In this document: positions 7,872 through 15,289 of the stretch, one piece after another
Layout: the number at the start of each line of letters is the position of its first letter
Numbering within the stretch: position 1 is the first letter of the stretch
DNA from: Clostridia bacterium
Lineage (GTDB): Bacteria > Bacillota > Clostridia > Oscillospirales > Butyricicoccaceae
Length of the DNA stretch: 46,597 nucleotides
Assembly: GCA_017559995.1 (NCBI GenBank)
Contig: JAFYPP010000049.1
Location: 1 to 46,597, forward strand
Reading direction: 5' to 3'
Position numbers and translations under genes: made by a program
The notes under the pieces: generated by a model
The model's database searches: none
The model's input: only the letters and a program-made list of their open reading frames with translations
Told to the model about the DNA's origin: nothing

Positions 7872-8801
7872 TTAACCCAGCATCAGGTCGTTGAAGTGGT
7901 GCAGCGCGTCGCCCTCTTCGGTGCCCACGCGGCCCACCAGCAGCCACCGCTGATTGCGGTGATCGTAGATGATCTCCTTCAGCAGATGGAAGTTTTCGAT
8001 CTTACCGGTGTTGGAAACATGGGTACGGGGACCGGTACAGGGCTGCAGATAGCCGCCGATGCGGATGGTGCGGTCGTCCACATACTCCACGTCCATGTTG
8101 GCGGCGATGTCGGCCTTCACCTTGGCCTCCAGTTCGTCCAGGTCCACCTCGGGAGGACTGTCGTGGAAGATCATCAAAAAGCCGTTCTTGATGTCGCCGT
8201 GGAGGGCACGGGCCACCTCTTTTTCCGGCATATGCCACTCGCAGAGGTCCTCTGCGGTGTGGGCCATCAGACGGGTGCGCACCGAACGGTGGACGATACG
8301 GGCCACGTCGGAGGGCAGGGGTCCGAAGATGTTGGGACGGGTGACGATGACCTCCTCACCGATGCCCACGATCAGGTCGGCGTTGAAGTGCAGTGCCTCA
8401 TAGATCAGGTCAAAATGCTCGATGATGACACGCTTGCCCCGGGCCACGGCCTCCTGCACGCCTTCCACCAGGTTGTGCAGCTGGGAAAAGCCCATCTCGA
8501 ACCGCATATCCATGTGATAGGTATGGGGAGAATAGAACCGGTTTTCCTCGTCCTGGCACAGCAGGGGCAGAGGACGGATGTTGACGCCCTCGTCGTCGTT
8601 GGTCAGCTCCAGACCGGGGAACATACCCTTGATGATCATGGACTTGCCCGAACCGGCCTCGCCGATGACGCCGATGACACGGTCGGCGGGGCTGAGGTGC
8701 TCCTGGGCGATCTTCATGCCCAGCTGATACATACGGTCACGGCCGCGGGGAGCGGAATACACAGTAAACAGATGATCGCCGGAACTTCCGTTGAAAGACA
8801 T
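7872..8801 (-). CDS. P-loop NTPase with tRNA_SAD-like C-terminal domain
   Basis: 309 residues. GEAGSGKS at 47-54 is a Walker A motif inside a uridine-kinase-like region. The C-terminal half resembles the second additional domain of alanyl/threonyl-tRNA synthetases: HTAED at 181-185 sits where HxxxH is expected, and CTGPRTH (Cys255, His261) where CxxxH is expected, followed by N-T-G-K-I. The zinc site is thus altered: the second His is Asp and the Cys-His spacing is two residues longer. I recall that proteins named for this domain are common in Clostridia, but the activity is not known to me. Possible roles are sensing or editing of an aminoacyl species, or an unrelated kinase. Confidence 0.65.
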   Translation of the reverse strand: MSFNGSSGDHLFTVYSAPRGRDRMYQLGMKIAQEHLSPADRVIGVIGEAGSGKSMIIKGMFPGLELTNDDEGVNIRPLPLLCQDEENRFYSPHTYHMDMRFEMGFSQLHNLVEGVQEAVARGKRVIIEHFDLIYEALHFNADLIVGIGEEVIVTRPNIFGPLPSDVARIVHRSVRTRLMAHTAEDLCEWHMPEKEVARALHGDIKNGFLMIFHDSPPEVDLDELEAKVKADIAANMDVEYVDDRTIRIGGYLQPCTGPRTHVSNTGKIENFHLLKEIIYDHRNQRWLLVGRVGTEEGDALHHFNDLMLG

Positions 8802-8830
8802 GGAAAAGCCTCCTTTTTATCTGTAAAAAA

Positions 8831-9238
8831 TTATTTCAGAATTTCTGCCAGTTTGTTCATGGCGTCGTCGATGAGGGCGCTCATGGTTTGATTGCCCACA
8901 CCGGCCACCATGGTGCTGCATTTGTCCGAGGGCAGCAGGATGCGGATGGCGTCGCTCTGGCCAACCGCCTTTGCCATGGCGGGCGTCACCTCGCCCAAAA
9001 GGGCGTCGGCGATCACGATGCCCACCGGGCCAAGGATCACGTCAGCCTTGCGGCAGGCCACTGCCACGGCGTTTTCACCGGTGGCGGCACGGGGCGCGCC
9101 CGCCTTGAGCATACTCTCGGTGGCCATGCTGTTGGTGCCCACCGCCAGTACCTCCTGTTGGGGGAAGCGCTCCAGCACTTCCTTCACCAGCTGCTTGCCC
9201 AGACGGCCGCCCTGACCGTCCACGATGAGGACCGTCAT
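8831..9238 (-). CDS. DUF3842 family protein
   Basis: 135 residues, beginning V-L-I-V-D-G-Q-G-G-R-L-G-K and containing G-T-N-S-M-A-T and I-L-G-P-V-G-I-V motifs that I associate with the Clostridia-specific DUF3842 family. The G-Q-G-G loop after a first hydrophobic strand suggests a Rossmann-like nucleotide-binding fold. No function is established. Its ATG follows the stop of the serine hydrolase gene immediately (TAA then ATG), implying coupled translation of the two proteins. Confidence 0.75.
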   Translation of the reverse strand: MTVLIVDGQGGRLGKQLVKEVLERFPQQEVLAVGTNSMATESMLKAGAPRAATGENAVAVACRKADVILGPVGIVIADALLGEVTPAMAKAVGQSDAIRILLPSDKCSTMVAGVGNQTMSALIDDAMNKLAEILK

Positions 9239-10039
9239 TTATTCTTCCTCGTCGGGAGCGCCGCCCATGGCGTCCCACAGTTCCCGGGTGATCTGACCGA
9301 TCTGGACGTTCATCTTGCCCTCATCGCCCTCGGGCAGCTGCCAGTTGCAGAAGCACACCACGAAGGGCTTTTTGGCAAAGATGATGCCGGTATCGTGGGT
9401 GATGCCGTCGTCCTCGCCGGTCTTGTGGGCGGCGCGGCCCTCACCGGGCAGCAGCAGAGGGATCTTGTTGGTGCACTGCTGGTGCAGCATCATATTGACC
9501 ATTTCCTTGGAAGCGGCTTCGCTGACCACTTCGCCCTTGTACAGCATCTCCAGCAGCTTGCCGATGCCGTCGCCGGAGATATAGTTGCGCAGACCGCGGA
9601 ACTCGGGGCGCTTTTCAAACAGCTTGCGGGACAGCTTGCAGCCGGCAAGGCCCAGACGCTCGTTGTTGGCCTGGATGTTGTCCACGCCCAGCAGGTCGAT
9701 GAGCATATTGGTGGCCATGTTGTCCGAAATGGTGATCATCAGCCAGCACAGGTCGATGGGGGTGACTTCCATGCCGCTGTGCATCAGGGTCAGCACGCCG
9801 CAGATGGGCACGCGGTTTTCGTCCTTGACGGTCAGCTTCTGATCACGGGACACCGTGCCTGCCTCGATCTGGCGGAACAGCTCGGCCATGACGGTGAGCT
9901 TGATGACGCTGGCGGCGCCCATGGGCTCGTCGGAATTGTAGGAAAAGCTCTCGCCCCCCGTCAGGTCCTTGAAGTAAAAGGACGTGTGGCCGGGAAAGGC
10001 CTTGACCCGTTCCAGAATGCTCTGTTTCAATGCTTCCAT
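9239..10039 (-). CDS. Class A beta-lactamase-like serine hydrolase, no signal peptide
   Basis: 266 residues. All three penicillin-recognising motifs are visible: S-V-I-K (Ser44, Lys47), S-D-N (105-107) and H-K-T-G-E (205-209). The protein begins directly with charged sequence and has no signal peptide or membrane anchor, so it should be cytoplasmic, unlike ordinary beta-lactamases. It is therefore more likely a peptidase, esterase or non-antibiotic hydrolase than a resistance enzyme. It is directly coupled to the DUF3842 gene and lies downstream of ispE. Confidence 0.8.
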   Translation of the reverse strand: MEALKQSILERVKAFPGHTSFYFKDLTGGESFSYNSDEPMGAASVIKLTVMAELFRQIEAGTVSRDQKLTVKDENRVPICGVLTLMHSGMEVTPIDLCWLMITISDNMATNMLIDLLGVDNIQANNERLGLAGCKLSRKLFEKRPEFRGLRNYISGDGIGKLLEMLYKGEVVSEAASKEMVNMMLHQQCTNKIPLLLPGEGRAAHKTGEDDGITHDTGIIFAKKPFVVCFCNWQLPEGDEGKMNVQIGQITRELWDAMGGAPDEEE

Positions 10040-10072
10040 AGGATATTCCTCCTGTATCGGTGAAAACTACCG

Positions 10073-10960
10073 TTATTCTTCCCATTTACCGGGACATCTG
10101 CGTGCCAGCGGCCGGGTGACAAAGGTCTCCCGGCACAGCCGCCGCAGGCCCTGTGCGGCTTTGTTTGCCGCCTCTTCGCTGTCAAAAATGCCGAACACCG
10201 CCGAGCCGGAGCCGGTCATCCGGGCGCCCAGGGCGCCGTTCTTTTCCAGCTGCCGCACCGCCTGTGCGATGGCGGGATGCTGGCCTGCCACCGGCTCCTC
10301 CAGGGCGTTGAACATTCCCGCGCCCAGAGCCTTCAGGTCGCCCCGCTCCAGTGCCGCCGTCACCGCTTCGCTGGAAGGACAGGTCTGCCGGGGCTTCTCG
10401 TCATAAAGGGCAAAGGCCGCCTTGGTGGACACCGAAAAGGACGGCTTGCCCACCACCAGAAAGCAGTCGGGCATGGGGCCAAGGGGCTTGAGCTTTTCGC
10501 CCACGCCGCCGGCCAGCGCCGTTCCGCCCCACAGGCAGAAGGGCACGTCGGCACCCAACGCCAGGGCGGTCTCCGCCAGTTTTTTATCGCTGAGGGGCAG
10601 GCCAAAGGCCCGGTTCAGCAGCCGCAGCACACAGGCGGCGTCGGTGCTGCCGCCCGCCATGCCGGCGCCCACCGGGATGACTTTTTTGATATTGATATGC
10701 AGGCCGGGATTTTCCACGCCGGCAGCCCGGAAAAAGGCCTCGGCGGCCTTATAGGCCAGATTGCGGTTATCCACCGGCAGATAGGGGCGGTTGCAGCGCA
10801 GGGAGATGCCTCCCCGGTGATGCACCGACACCGACACCAGATCGCACAGGTCGATGGCCTGAAAGACGGTCTCCAGCTCGTGGTAGCCGTCCTCCCGCAG
10901 GCCGTGGATGCCCAGATATAAGTTCAGTTTGGCAAACGCCGTTCCGTTAAAGGTCTTCAT
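10073..10960 (-). CDS. ispE: 4-diphosphocytidyl-2-C-methyl-D-erythritol kinase
   Basis: 295 residues, family length. The N-terminal A-K-L-N-L motif holds the catalytic Lys/Asn region, and the GHMP-kinase glycine loop is present as G-A-G-M-A-G-G-S-T-D-A-A near residue 95. A third motif, M-T-G-S-G-S-A-V-F-G, is near the C-terminus. IspE phosphorylates CDP-methylerythritol in the MEP pathway for isoprenoids. It is 16 bases downstream of the PHP phosphatase gene in the same operon. Confidence 0.92.
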   Translation of the reverse strand: MKTFNGTAFAKLNLYLGIHGLREDGYHELETVFQAIDLCDLVSVSVHHRGGISLRCNRPYLPVDNRNLAYKAAEAFFRAAGVENPGLHINIKKVIPVGAGMAGGSTDAACVLRLLNRAFGLPLSDKKLAETALALGADVPFCLWGGTALAGGVGEKLKPLGPMPDCFLVVGKPSFSVSTKAAFALYDEKPRQTCPSSEAVTAALERGDLKALGAGMFNALEEPVAGQHPAIAQAVRQLEKNGALGARMTGSGSAVFGIFDSEEAANKAAQGLRRLCRETFVTRPLARRCPGKWEE

Positions 10961-10976
10961 AATGGTTTCCTTGTCG

Positions 10977-11786
10977 TCAAATGGAAAGCTGCACCGGTTT
11001 GCGTTCCCGGTATACGGTCACTTTATCAAAGCCCGCCGCCCGCATGGCGGCATAGGCCTCTTTTACATGGATGCCCACGTGACGGGCGTAATGGGCGTCG
11101 GTGCCCACCGTGATATAGCGGCCGCCGTACTGCCGGAAGGCCTCCAGCACCCACTGCTCGCCGCCCACCCGGCCCATCCATCGCCGCTGGCCCACGTTGT
11201 TGATCTCCAGAGCCTTTCCGCTCTCTGCCAGCTCCTTCAAAAAGGGCAGGGCCCAAGCCTTCCACGGGGTCAGGCTGGGTTCGGTAAATCCCTCCATTTT
11301 GCGGATGGGATAATCGTAATGGCCGAAGGTATCGAAGTCCGCCACCCGCACCATTTCCCGGGCCTCTTCAAAAAACTGCCGGTACATCTCGTCCCGCACC
11401 TCTTGGCGGGAGTAGTCGTAGTCGGTATAGATACTGCGGTCGGGCCGCAGATCGTGCAGACTGCCGATGACCATGTCATAGTCTCCGCTGCCGGCGTAGG
11501 CACGGCTGCCCTCGGGGTTCCAGTGGGGCTGTCCGATCTCCACGCCACGCAGCACTTCCAGTTTGCCCGCCCAGCGGGCCTTCACCCGGGCCAGTTCGGC
11601 GGTGCGCGCCGATGCCCGCAGCAGGTAATCGGAGCTGGGGACACCGCCCTTTTGAAACTCGAAATGATCGGTGATGGCAATGGCGGAAAGACCGCCCTCC
11701 CACGCCGACCGACAGACCTCTTCCATGTTGCAGTGGGCGTCGTTGGAGTACCAGGTATGGATGTGGGTGTCGGTGAGATGGGTCAT
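10977..11786 (-). CDS. PHP-domain phosphatase, histidinol-phosphatase-like
   Basis: 269 residues. The N-terminal D-T-H-I-H-T-W-Y-S motif, the I-A-I-T-D-H-F-E-F segment, an E-I-G-x-P-H motif and the late G-T-D-A-H-Y motif supply the His/Asp/Glu residues of the PHP trinuclear metal site. HisJ-type histidinol phosphatases have this size and layout, so histidinol phosphate is a reasonable substrate, but no his genes are nearby. It is the first gene of the leftward operon that ends at 6763. Confidence 0.8.
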   Translation of the reverse strand: MTHLTDTHIHTWYSNDAHCNMEEVCRSAWEGGLSAIAITDHFEFQKGGVPSSDYLLRASARTAELARVKARWAGKLEVLRGVEIGQPHWNPEGSRAYAGSGDYDMVIGSLHDLRPDRSIYTDYDYSRQEVRDEMYRQFFEEAREMVRVADFDTFGHYDYPIRKMEGFTEPSLTPWKAWALPFLKELAESGKALEINNVGQRRWMGRVGGEQWVLEAFRQYGGRYITVGTDAHYARHVGIHVKEAYAAMRAAGFDKVTVYRERKPVQLSI

Positions 11787-11814
11787 AGGTGCCTCCCAAC
11801 AGAGAATTTTCTTT

Positions 11815-11820
11815 AGTATA
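11815..11820 (-). promoter_or_regulatory. -10 element of the eight-gene operon
   Basis: TATACT on the minus strand preceded by TGT, an extended -10, 29 bases before the PHP gene. The -35 region is weak, which suits an extended -10 promoter. Confidence 0.45.
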
Positions 11821-11882
11821 ACACACTTCTTCGCATATTTCTATCCGAAAACCGCAAACTACTGGCCAGGAGGTGTTATTTT

Positions 11883-12089
11883 ATGCACAAGATCCCGCTG
11901 ATCCTCACCATCGTGGGAGGTCTGAACTGGGGCCTGGTGTCCCTGTTCCGGTTTGATCTGGTGGCCTGGCTGTTCGGCAGCAGTGCCGCCCTGGGCAGCC
12001 GCGTCATCTACGGCGTCATCGGCCTGTCCGCCCTGTGGTGCGTCACCCTGCTCTTCCACCGGGAAGAGCCCCATCATCATCACGCCTGA
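11883..12089 (+). CDS. DUF378 membrane protein
   Basis: 68 residues with the I-V-G-G-L-N-W-G-L-V motif of DUF378 (YuzA-like) proteins and two hydrophobic spans (about 5-30 and 38-58). The C-terminus ends in a natural four-histidine run. Function is unknown. AGGAGGTG (11870-11877) precedes the start, and a GCACCCC-family terminator follows the stop by five bases. Confidence 0.85.
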   Translation: MHKIPLILTIVGGLNWGLVSLFRFDLVAWLFGSSAALGSRVIYGVIGLSALWCVTLLFHREEPHHHHA

Positions 12090-12093
12090 ACGC

Positions 12094-12122
12094 AAAAAAG
12101 CACCCCAAACGGGGTGCTTTTC
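12094..12122. terminator. Bidirectional terminator, GCACCCC family (copy 2)
   Basis: AAAAAAGCACCCC, loop aaac, GGGGTGCTTTT, between the convergent DUF378 and DUF2085 genes. Confidence 0.85.
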
Positions 12123-12491
12123 TCATGTCATCAAACGGTATCCCAACCCAAAAGACCAACGGCAGGAGATCCACACGAAGGCCGTCAGGCCGTATCCGAA
12201 CAGCAGGCCGGTCCACAGCCGCCGTCTGTTGCAACTCTCATAGGCCGTTCTCATTTGGACCACGCCATCCAGCACCATAGGTGCCATACATACGATTGTC
12301 AGCCACATAGGCGGCAGCCAAAACAAGCAGGACAACAGCCCTGCCGCCGTTCCCAAAAGCGTCCCGGTGCACCGGGCACATACCGGGAACTGCCGACCCT
12401 TCCAAAAGAACGACCGGTCGGCCCTGCAATGACAGGCACAGATCCGGGGCAACCAGCGATACAGCCAGTCCCTTACAGCATGGCGCTGCAT
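12123..12491 (-). CDS. DUF2085 membrane protein
   Basis: 122 residues. The C-H-C-R-A-D-R-S-F motif followed by F-P-V-C-A-R-C-T-G is the cysteine/histidine signature of DUF2085 proteins, and three hydrophobic spans follow. Function is unknown; a metal-binding membrane role is inferred from the Cys/His pattern. The start is the ATG at 12489-12491, which overlaps the end of the upstream zinc-ribbon gene by 19 bases. Confidence 0.8.
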   Translation of the reverse strand: MQRHAVRDWLYRWLPRICACHCRADRSFFWKGRQFPVCARCTGTLLGTAAGLLSCLFWLPPMWLTIVCMAPMVLDGVVQMRTAYESCNRRRLWTGLLFGYGLTAFVWISCRWSFGLGYRLMT

Positions 12492-12757
12492 CCGCCCACC
12501 AAAATAGCCAGCACCTGCAGTGCGATATAGATCAGCAGACCGGTACCCGCTGCCTTTGCGCTGTTGGGTTTGGTGTCCTTCCACACCAGCCAGAGGATCA
12601 GGCCGGCGATGGGCACACAACAGCCCAAGGCAGTCCAGCCGAAGCCGCCCTCGTCGTCATTCACGATCACCTTCGTCCGATCCTGCCGGGATCCGCAATT
12701 GGGACAAATGTATGCGATATCTTCCATCTGCGCTCCACATTCTCTGCAATAAGCCAT
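12473..12757 (-). CDS. Zinc-ribbon membrane protein
   Basis: 94 residues. An N-terminal zinc ribbon (C-R-E-C and C-P-N-C within the first 25 residues) is joined by a short acidic linker to two hydrophobic spans. AGGAGG sits 6 bases before the chosen ATG at 12755-12757. Such zinc-ribbon membrane proteins are common and uncharacterised. It is cotranscribed with the overlapping DUF2085 gene. Confidence 0.8.
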   Translation of the reverse strand: MAYCRECGAQMEDIAYICPNCGSRQDRTKVIVNDDEGGFGWTALGCCVPIAGLILWLVWKDTKPNSAKAAGTGLLIYIALQVLAILVGGCSAML

Positions 12758-12788
12758 AAACATCCTCCTTTTCACAGTTTGTACCTTC

Positions 12789-12829
12789 AGTATAACAAAA
12801 AGCGGCCTCCCACGCAAGGAGACCGCTTT
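12789..12829 (-). terminator. Terminator of the CARF-nuclease operon, overlapped by the next promoter
   Basis: Stem AAAGCGGTCTCC / GGAGGCCGCTTT (12799-12829, one mismatch) followed by a T run on the minus strand. The -10 TATACT for the zinc-ribbon gene (12789-12794) abuts it, and a TTGCGT (12812-12817) at 17-bp spacing falls inside the loop. Confidence 0.7.
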
Positions 12830-12852
12830 ATTCTTCAGCATTTTTTCAGAAA

Positions 12853-14034
12853 TCAGGCCTTACTGTCCAAAAGGGCCAGCAGCATACCCTGGGCCAGCTC
12901 TTCCTTGATGTCCGACTCGTCCACGATCACCGTGCCCAGATCGGACGCCCGCTTGCGCAGGCCCACGAATCCGTGGGAGATCTCCGACGAGGTCACCATG
13001 GCCGCTTTGGCCCGGACGCCGCCGAACTTGCGGGCATAGACCAGGATCTCGTTCATACTGTTGGGATTGGGCAGACCGCTCTTGCAGGAAATGAACAGCG
13101 GCGTGATGCCGGCGCAGGCGATGATGTCGATCTCGTTATAGGCCGTGCCCTTGGTCTGCTGTTCCTGCTCGCCCCAGCCGATGCGCACCGAAAGGCGCAC
13201 ATCATGGAACCGGCCGCTGTCCTTCAGCAGCAGATAGGTGAGCATTTCCAGCCACTTGCCGCTGTCGCACAGGCACTGCTTGAGCTGCGGATCGGGGATG
13301 CGGAACCGCACCCGGTCGCCCTTCAGCCAAAGTTCTTCGATCATGCCCACCGCTTCCAGCCGGCGGAGGTAGTCGGGGTCGCCCCGGACGGCCTCTCCCG
13401 CGGCGGTGCGGAACTCCAGCAGGTTGTCCACCCGCAGATCCTTGGCCCGGGCGGCGGCCATCTGGATGTACAGGCACTGGGCCTTCCACCGGGGCTGGTC
13501 TTCCAGCACCAGCTTGCAGAATCCACGCAGCCGCTCCCGGTGGCTGTCGTCAGGCGTCTGGCAGCCGATGCCCGACAAAAAGGCACCGTTCATGTTCAGG
13601 TGATCCTCCAGCGTCAGTTCCGGGAAAACGAAGTCCCGTTCCAGCGCCTCACAGCCCTGGATATTGATCAGCCGGCGGCTCTCCATATGGATGTGCATCA
13701 TGGGCGCTTCGTTGCGCACGGCGAAGGCAAAGGACGCCAGCAGCATGGTCTCCGAACCGCCGGTGAAGTCAAACACCGCGTCGGGATACCGATGCCAGAT
13801 GGCTTCCAGCGCCGCCTGGACGGTCTCCAGCGCCGCCTCTTCCACCGGGCAAAAGGCCACCCGGGTCTGGGGCAGGCGGCTGCGAATGGCGCGCAGGGTA
13901 CCCTGCTTCTGCGCGTCCTCCAAACCGTGATCGGTCAAAAAGATCACCGTCCGTGGGGAAAACGCGAAGCATCCCAACACATTATTGATGGTATTGCCGG
14001 AGAAAAACTCCACCAGCGTGGCCACCTGATCCAT
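12853..14034 (-). CDS. Card1/Can2-like CARF-domain nuclease (DUF1887)
   Basis: 393 residues. The N-terminal half is a CARF-like Rossmann domain: N-x-x-N-V-L near 17-20, and D-F-T-G-G-S-E at 89-95, which matches the ligand-loop motif of DUF1887 proteins. The C-terminal half carries a PD-(D/E)xK nuclease core: G-K-W-L-E (Glu263), N-E-I-D (Asp303) and S-C-K (Lys318). Card1 and Can2 are cyclic-oligoadenylate-activated nucleases of type III CRISPR systems. No CRISPR array, cas10 or other cas gene is in the window, so the activating signal is open. It is downstream of and likely cotranscribed with the charged protein at 14067. Confidence 0.85.
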   Translation of the reverse strand: MDQVATLVEFFSGNTINNVLGCFAFSPRTVIFLTDHGLEDAQKQGTLRAIRSRLPQTRVAFCPVEEAALETVQAALEAIWHRYPDAVFDFTGGSETMLLASFAFAVRNEAPMMHIHMESRRLINIQGCEALERDFVFPELTLEDHLNMNGAFLSGIGCQTPDDSHRERLRGFCKLVLEDQPRWKAQCLYIQMAAARAKDLRVDNLLEFRTAAGEAVRGDPDYLRRLEAVGMIEELWLKGDRVRFRIPDPQLKQCLCDSGKWLEMLTYLLLKDSGRFHDVRLSVRIGWGEQEQQTKGTAYNEIDIIACAGITPLFISCKSGLPNPNSMNEILVYARKFGGVRAKAAMVTSSEISHGFVGLRKRASDLGTVIVDESDIKEELAQGMLLALLDSKA

Positions 14035-14066
14035 TGCACAGCCTCCTTCCGCTGTACCGGAGGGAC

Positions 14067-14720
14067 TTACTTGCCCTGTTCTTTCTCTTTGTTTGCCTGT
14101 TCACGAGCCTCCTGCAGCGCGGAGCGCAGGGTCTCGTCCTGGATCTCCTCCAGATTTTCGGGAGTGGTATCCTCTTCCTTGTTCCTGCGGTTCTTTTTGG
14201 CTTCCTTTTCGGCGGCCTTGCGGGCACGCTCCTCGGCGGCAGCCTTGTCACGGGCGCGGCCCTCTTCCAGTTCGGCCTGGAAGTTTGCCTTTTCCTCTTC
14301 GTTCATGCCTTCCATTTCCTGCTCCAGCATCTTGGCGATCTCGCTGTCCAGATGCTCCTTCTGCTGATCCTTGAAGGCGTTGTTGAAGTCCTTCTTATCC
14401 AGTTCGACATACGTATAGTCGCTCTTCAGGCGCTGCTCGTCCACCACCTGCTCCCACAGGGTGACCAGCGCTTCGTTGTTTTCCTTGTTGATGCTCATGC
14501 TGCCGTTTTCAAAGGCGTACAGCACGCCATCCTTGCGCAGGATGCAGGGATAGGTGAGGGTCTTGCCGAAATGGGGCGACTCGATCCACAGCAGATAAAT
14601 ATCCTGGGTCTTGTGCCGTGCCTCGTAATAACAGGCCCGGCGGGAATCGCCCAGGAAAAAGGCCTTGATCTTGTTCTTCTTCTTGACCTCGTTCACCAGA
14701 GGTGCGGTACAGTACTTCAT
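14067..14720 (-). CDS. Unknown protein with charged coiled-coil C-terminus, partner of the CARF nuclease
   Basis: 217 residues. Residues 1-100 look globular, with mixed strands and helices (K-I-K-A-F-F-L-G-D-S and Y-L-L-W-I-E-S segments). From about 105 onward the sequence is a Lys/Glu/Ala-rich helix with heptad character, likely coiled coil, ending in K-E-Q-G-K. No signal peptide or membrane span. I do not recognise a family. AAAGGAG precedes the ATG, and the gene is 32 bases upstream of the CARF nuclease, so an operon is likely. Confidence 0.75.
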   Translation of the reverse strand: MKYCTAPLVNEVKKKNKIKAFFLGDSRRACYYEARHKTQDIYLLWIESPHFGKTLTYPCILRKDGVLYAFENGSMSINKENNEALVTLWEQVVDEQRLKSDYTYVELDKKDFNNAFKDQQKEHLDSEIAKMLEQEMEGMNEEEKANFQAELEEGRARDKAAAEERARKAAEKEAKKNRRNKEEDTTPENLEEIQDETLRSALQEAREQANKEKEQGK

Positions 14721-14762
14721 ATCGTGCTATCTCCTTTGCCGTTTCGGTCCATAGATATATTT

Positions 14763-14809
14763 ATTGTACCTTTCCCCGGCGCAAAAGTAAACAGTTAAAA
14801 TGTAAACAG
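14763..14809 (-). promoter_or_regulatory. Promoter and direct repeats of the CARF-nuclease operon
   Basis: On the minus strand TTTACT (14786-14791), 17 bp, TACAAT (14763-14768). Two direct copies of CTGTTTAC (plus-strand GTAAACAG at 14787-14794 and 14802-14809), 15 bp apart, overlap and precede the -35 and may bind a regulator. Confidence 0.55.
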
Positions 14810-14846
14810 AGCATATTCTTCCGAAAAACAGCATAGATTTTCCACA

Positions 14847-14876
14847 AAACAAAAACGGAAGGCCGAAGCCTTCCGT
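14847..14876 (-). terminator. Terminator of the abrB-like gene
   Basis: ACGGAAGGC, loop of four, GCCTTCCGT followed by TTTT on the minus strand, 14 bases after the gene. Confidence 0.8.
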
Positions 14877-14889
14877 CAAAGCGACATAA

Positions 14890-15129
14890 TTACAGCGCCA
14901 GTTCCCGGCGGCAGTTATCGCAAATACACTTATCCTTGTACAGAGTGACCTTCTTGTTGCTGCCGCAGAAAACACAGCTGGCCTCGTGCTTGCGCAGAAT
15001 GACAGAGTTTCCCTCGGTATAAATCTCCAGAGGGTCACCGCAAGCCATATCCAGGGTCTTGCGCAGCTCGATGGGCAGGGTGATGCGGCCCAGATTATCG
15101 ATATGTCGAACGATACCGGTAGATTTCAT
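14890..15129 (-). CDS. AbrB/SpoVT-type regulator with C-terminal zinc ribbon
   Basis: 79 residues. The first 45 form a swapped-hairpin AbrB DNA-binding domain (G-I-V-R-H-I-D-N-L-G-R-I-T-L-P-I-E-L-R). The tail has Cys52-x2-Cys55 and Cys70-x2-Cys73, a compact zinc ribbon in place of the usual AbrB C-terminal domain. AbrB proteins are dimeric or tetrameric transition-state regulators. The dyads in its own promoter suggest autoregulation. Confidence 0.85.
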   Translation of the reverse strand: MKSTGIVRHIDNLGRITLPIELRKTLDMACGDPLEIYTEGNSVILRKHEASCVFCGSNKKVTLYKDKCICDNCRRELAL

Positions 15130-15150
15130 AACGCATTCCTCCGAAAAAAA

Positions 15151-15214
15151 GCTTCATTTTGAAGCATAAATTACTCGCATTATTTATAATGCCTGTTCAT
15201 AAAAGAAATGTCAA
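15151..15214 (-). promoter_or_regulatory. Strong promoter and operator-like dyads of the abrB-like gene
   Basis: Minus-strand TTGACA (15209-15214), 17 bp, CATTAT (15186-15191). GCATTAT and ATAATGC (15177-15183, 15186-15192) form a dyad over the -10, and GCTTCA/TGAAGC (15151-15156, 15160-15165) forms a second dyad in the leader. Confidence 0.7.
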
Positions 15215-15289
15215 CCATGAATTCGACTAACTTTTGTGTCATTTCTTACGGCTTTCTGTATAAATTTGCAGTTTAAAGGATGGTTTTTC

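Noticed and set aside
12853..15130. Possible CRISPR locus around the CARF nuclease
   Set aside because: No repeat-spacer array and no cas gene could be seen on either side or elsewhere in the window.
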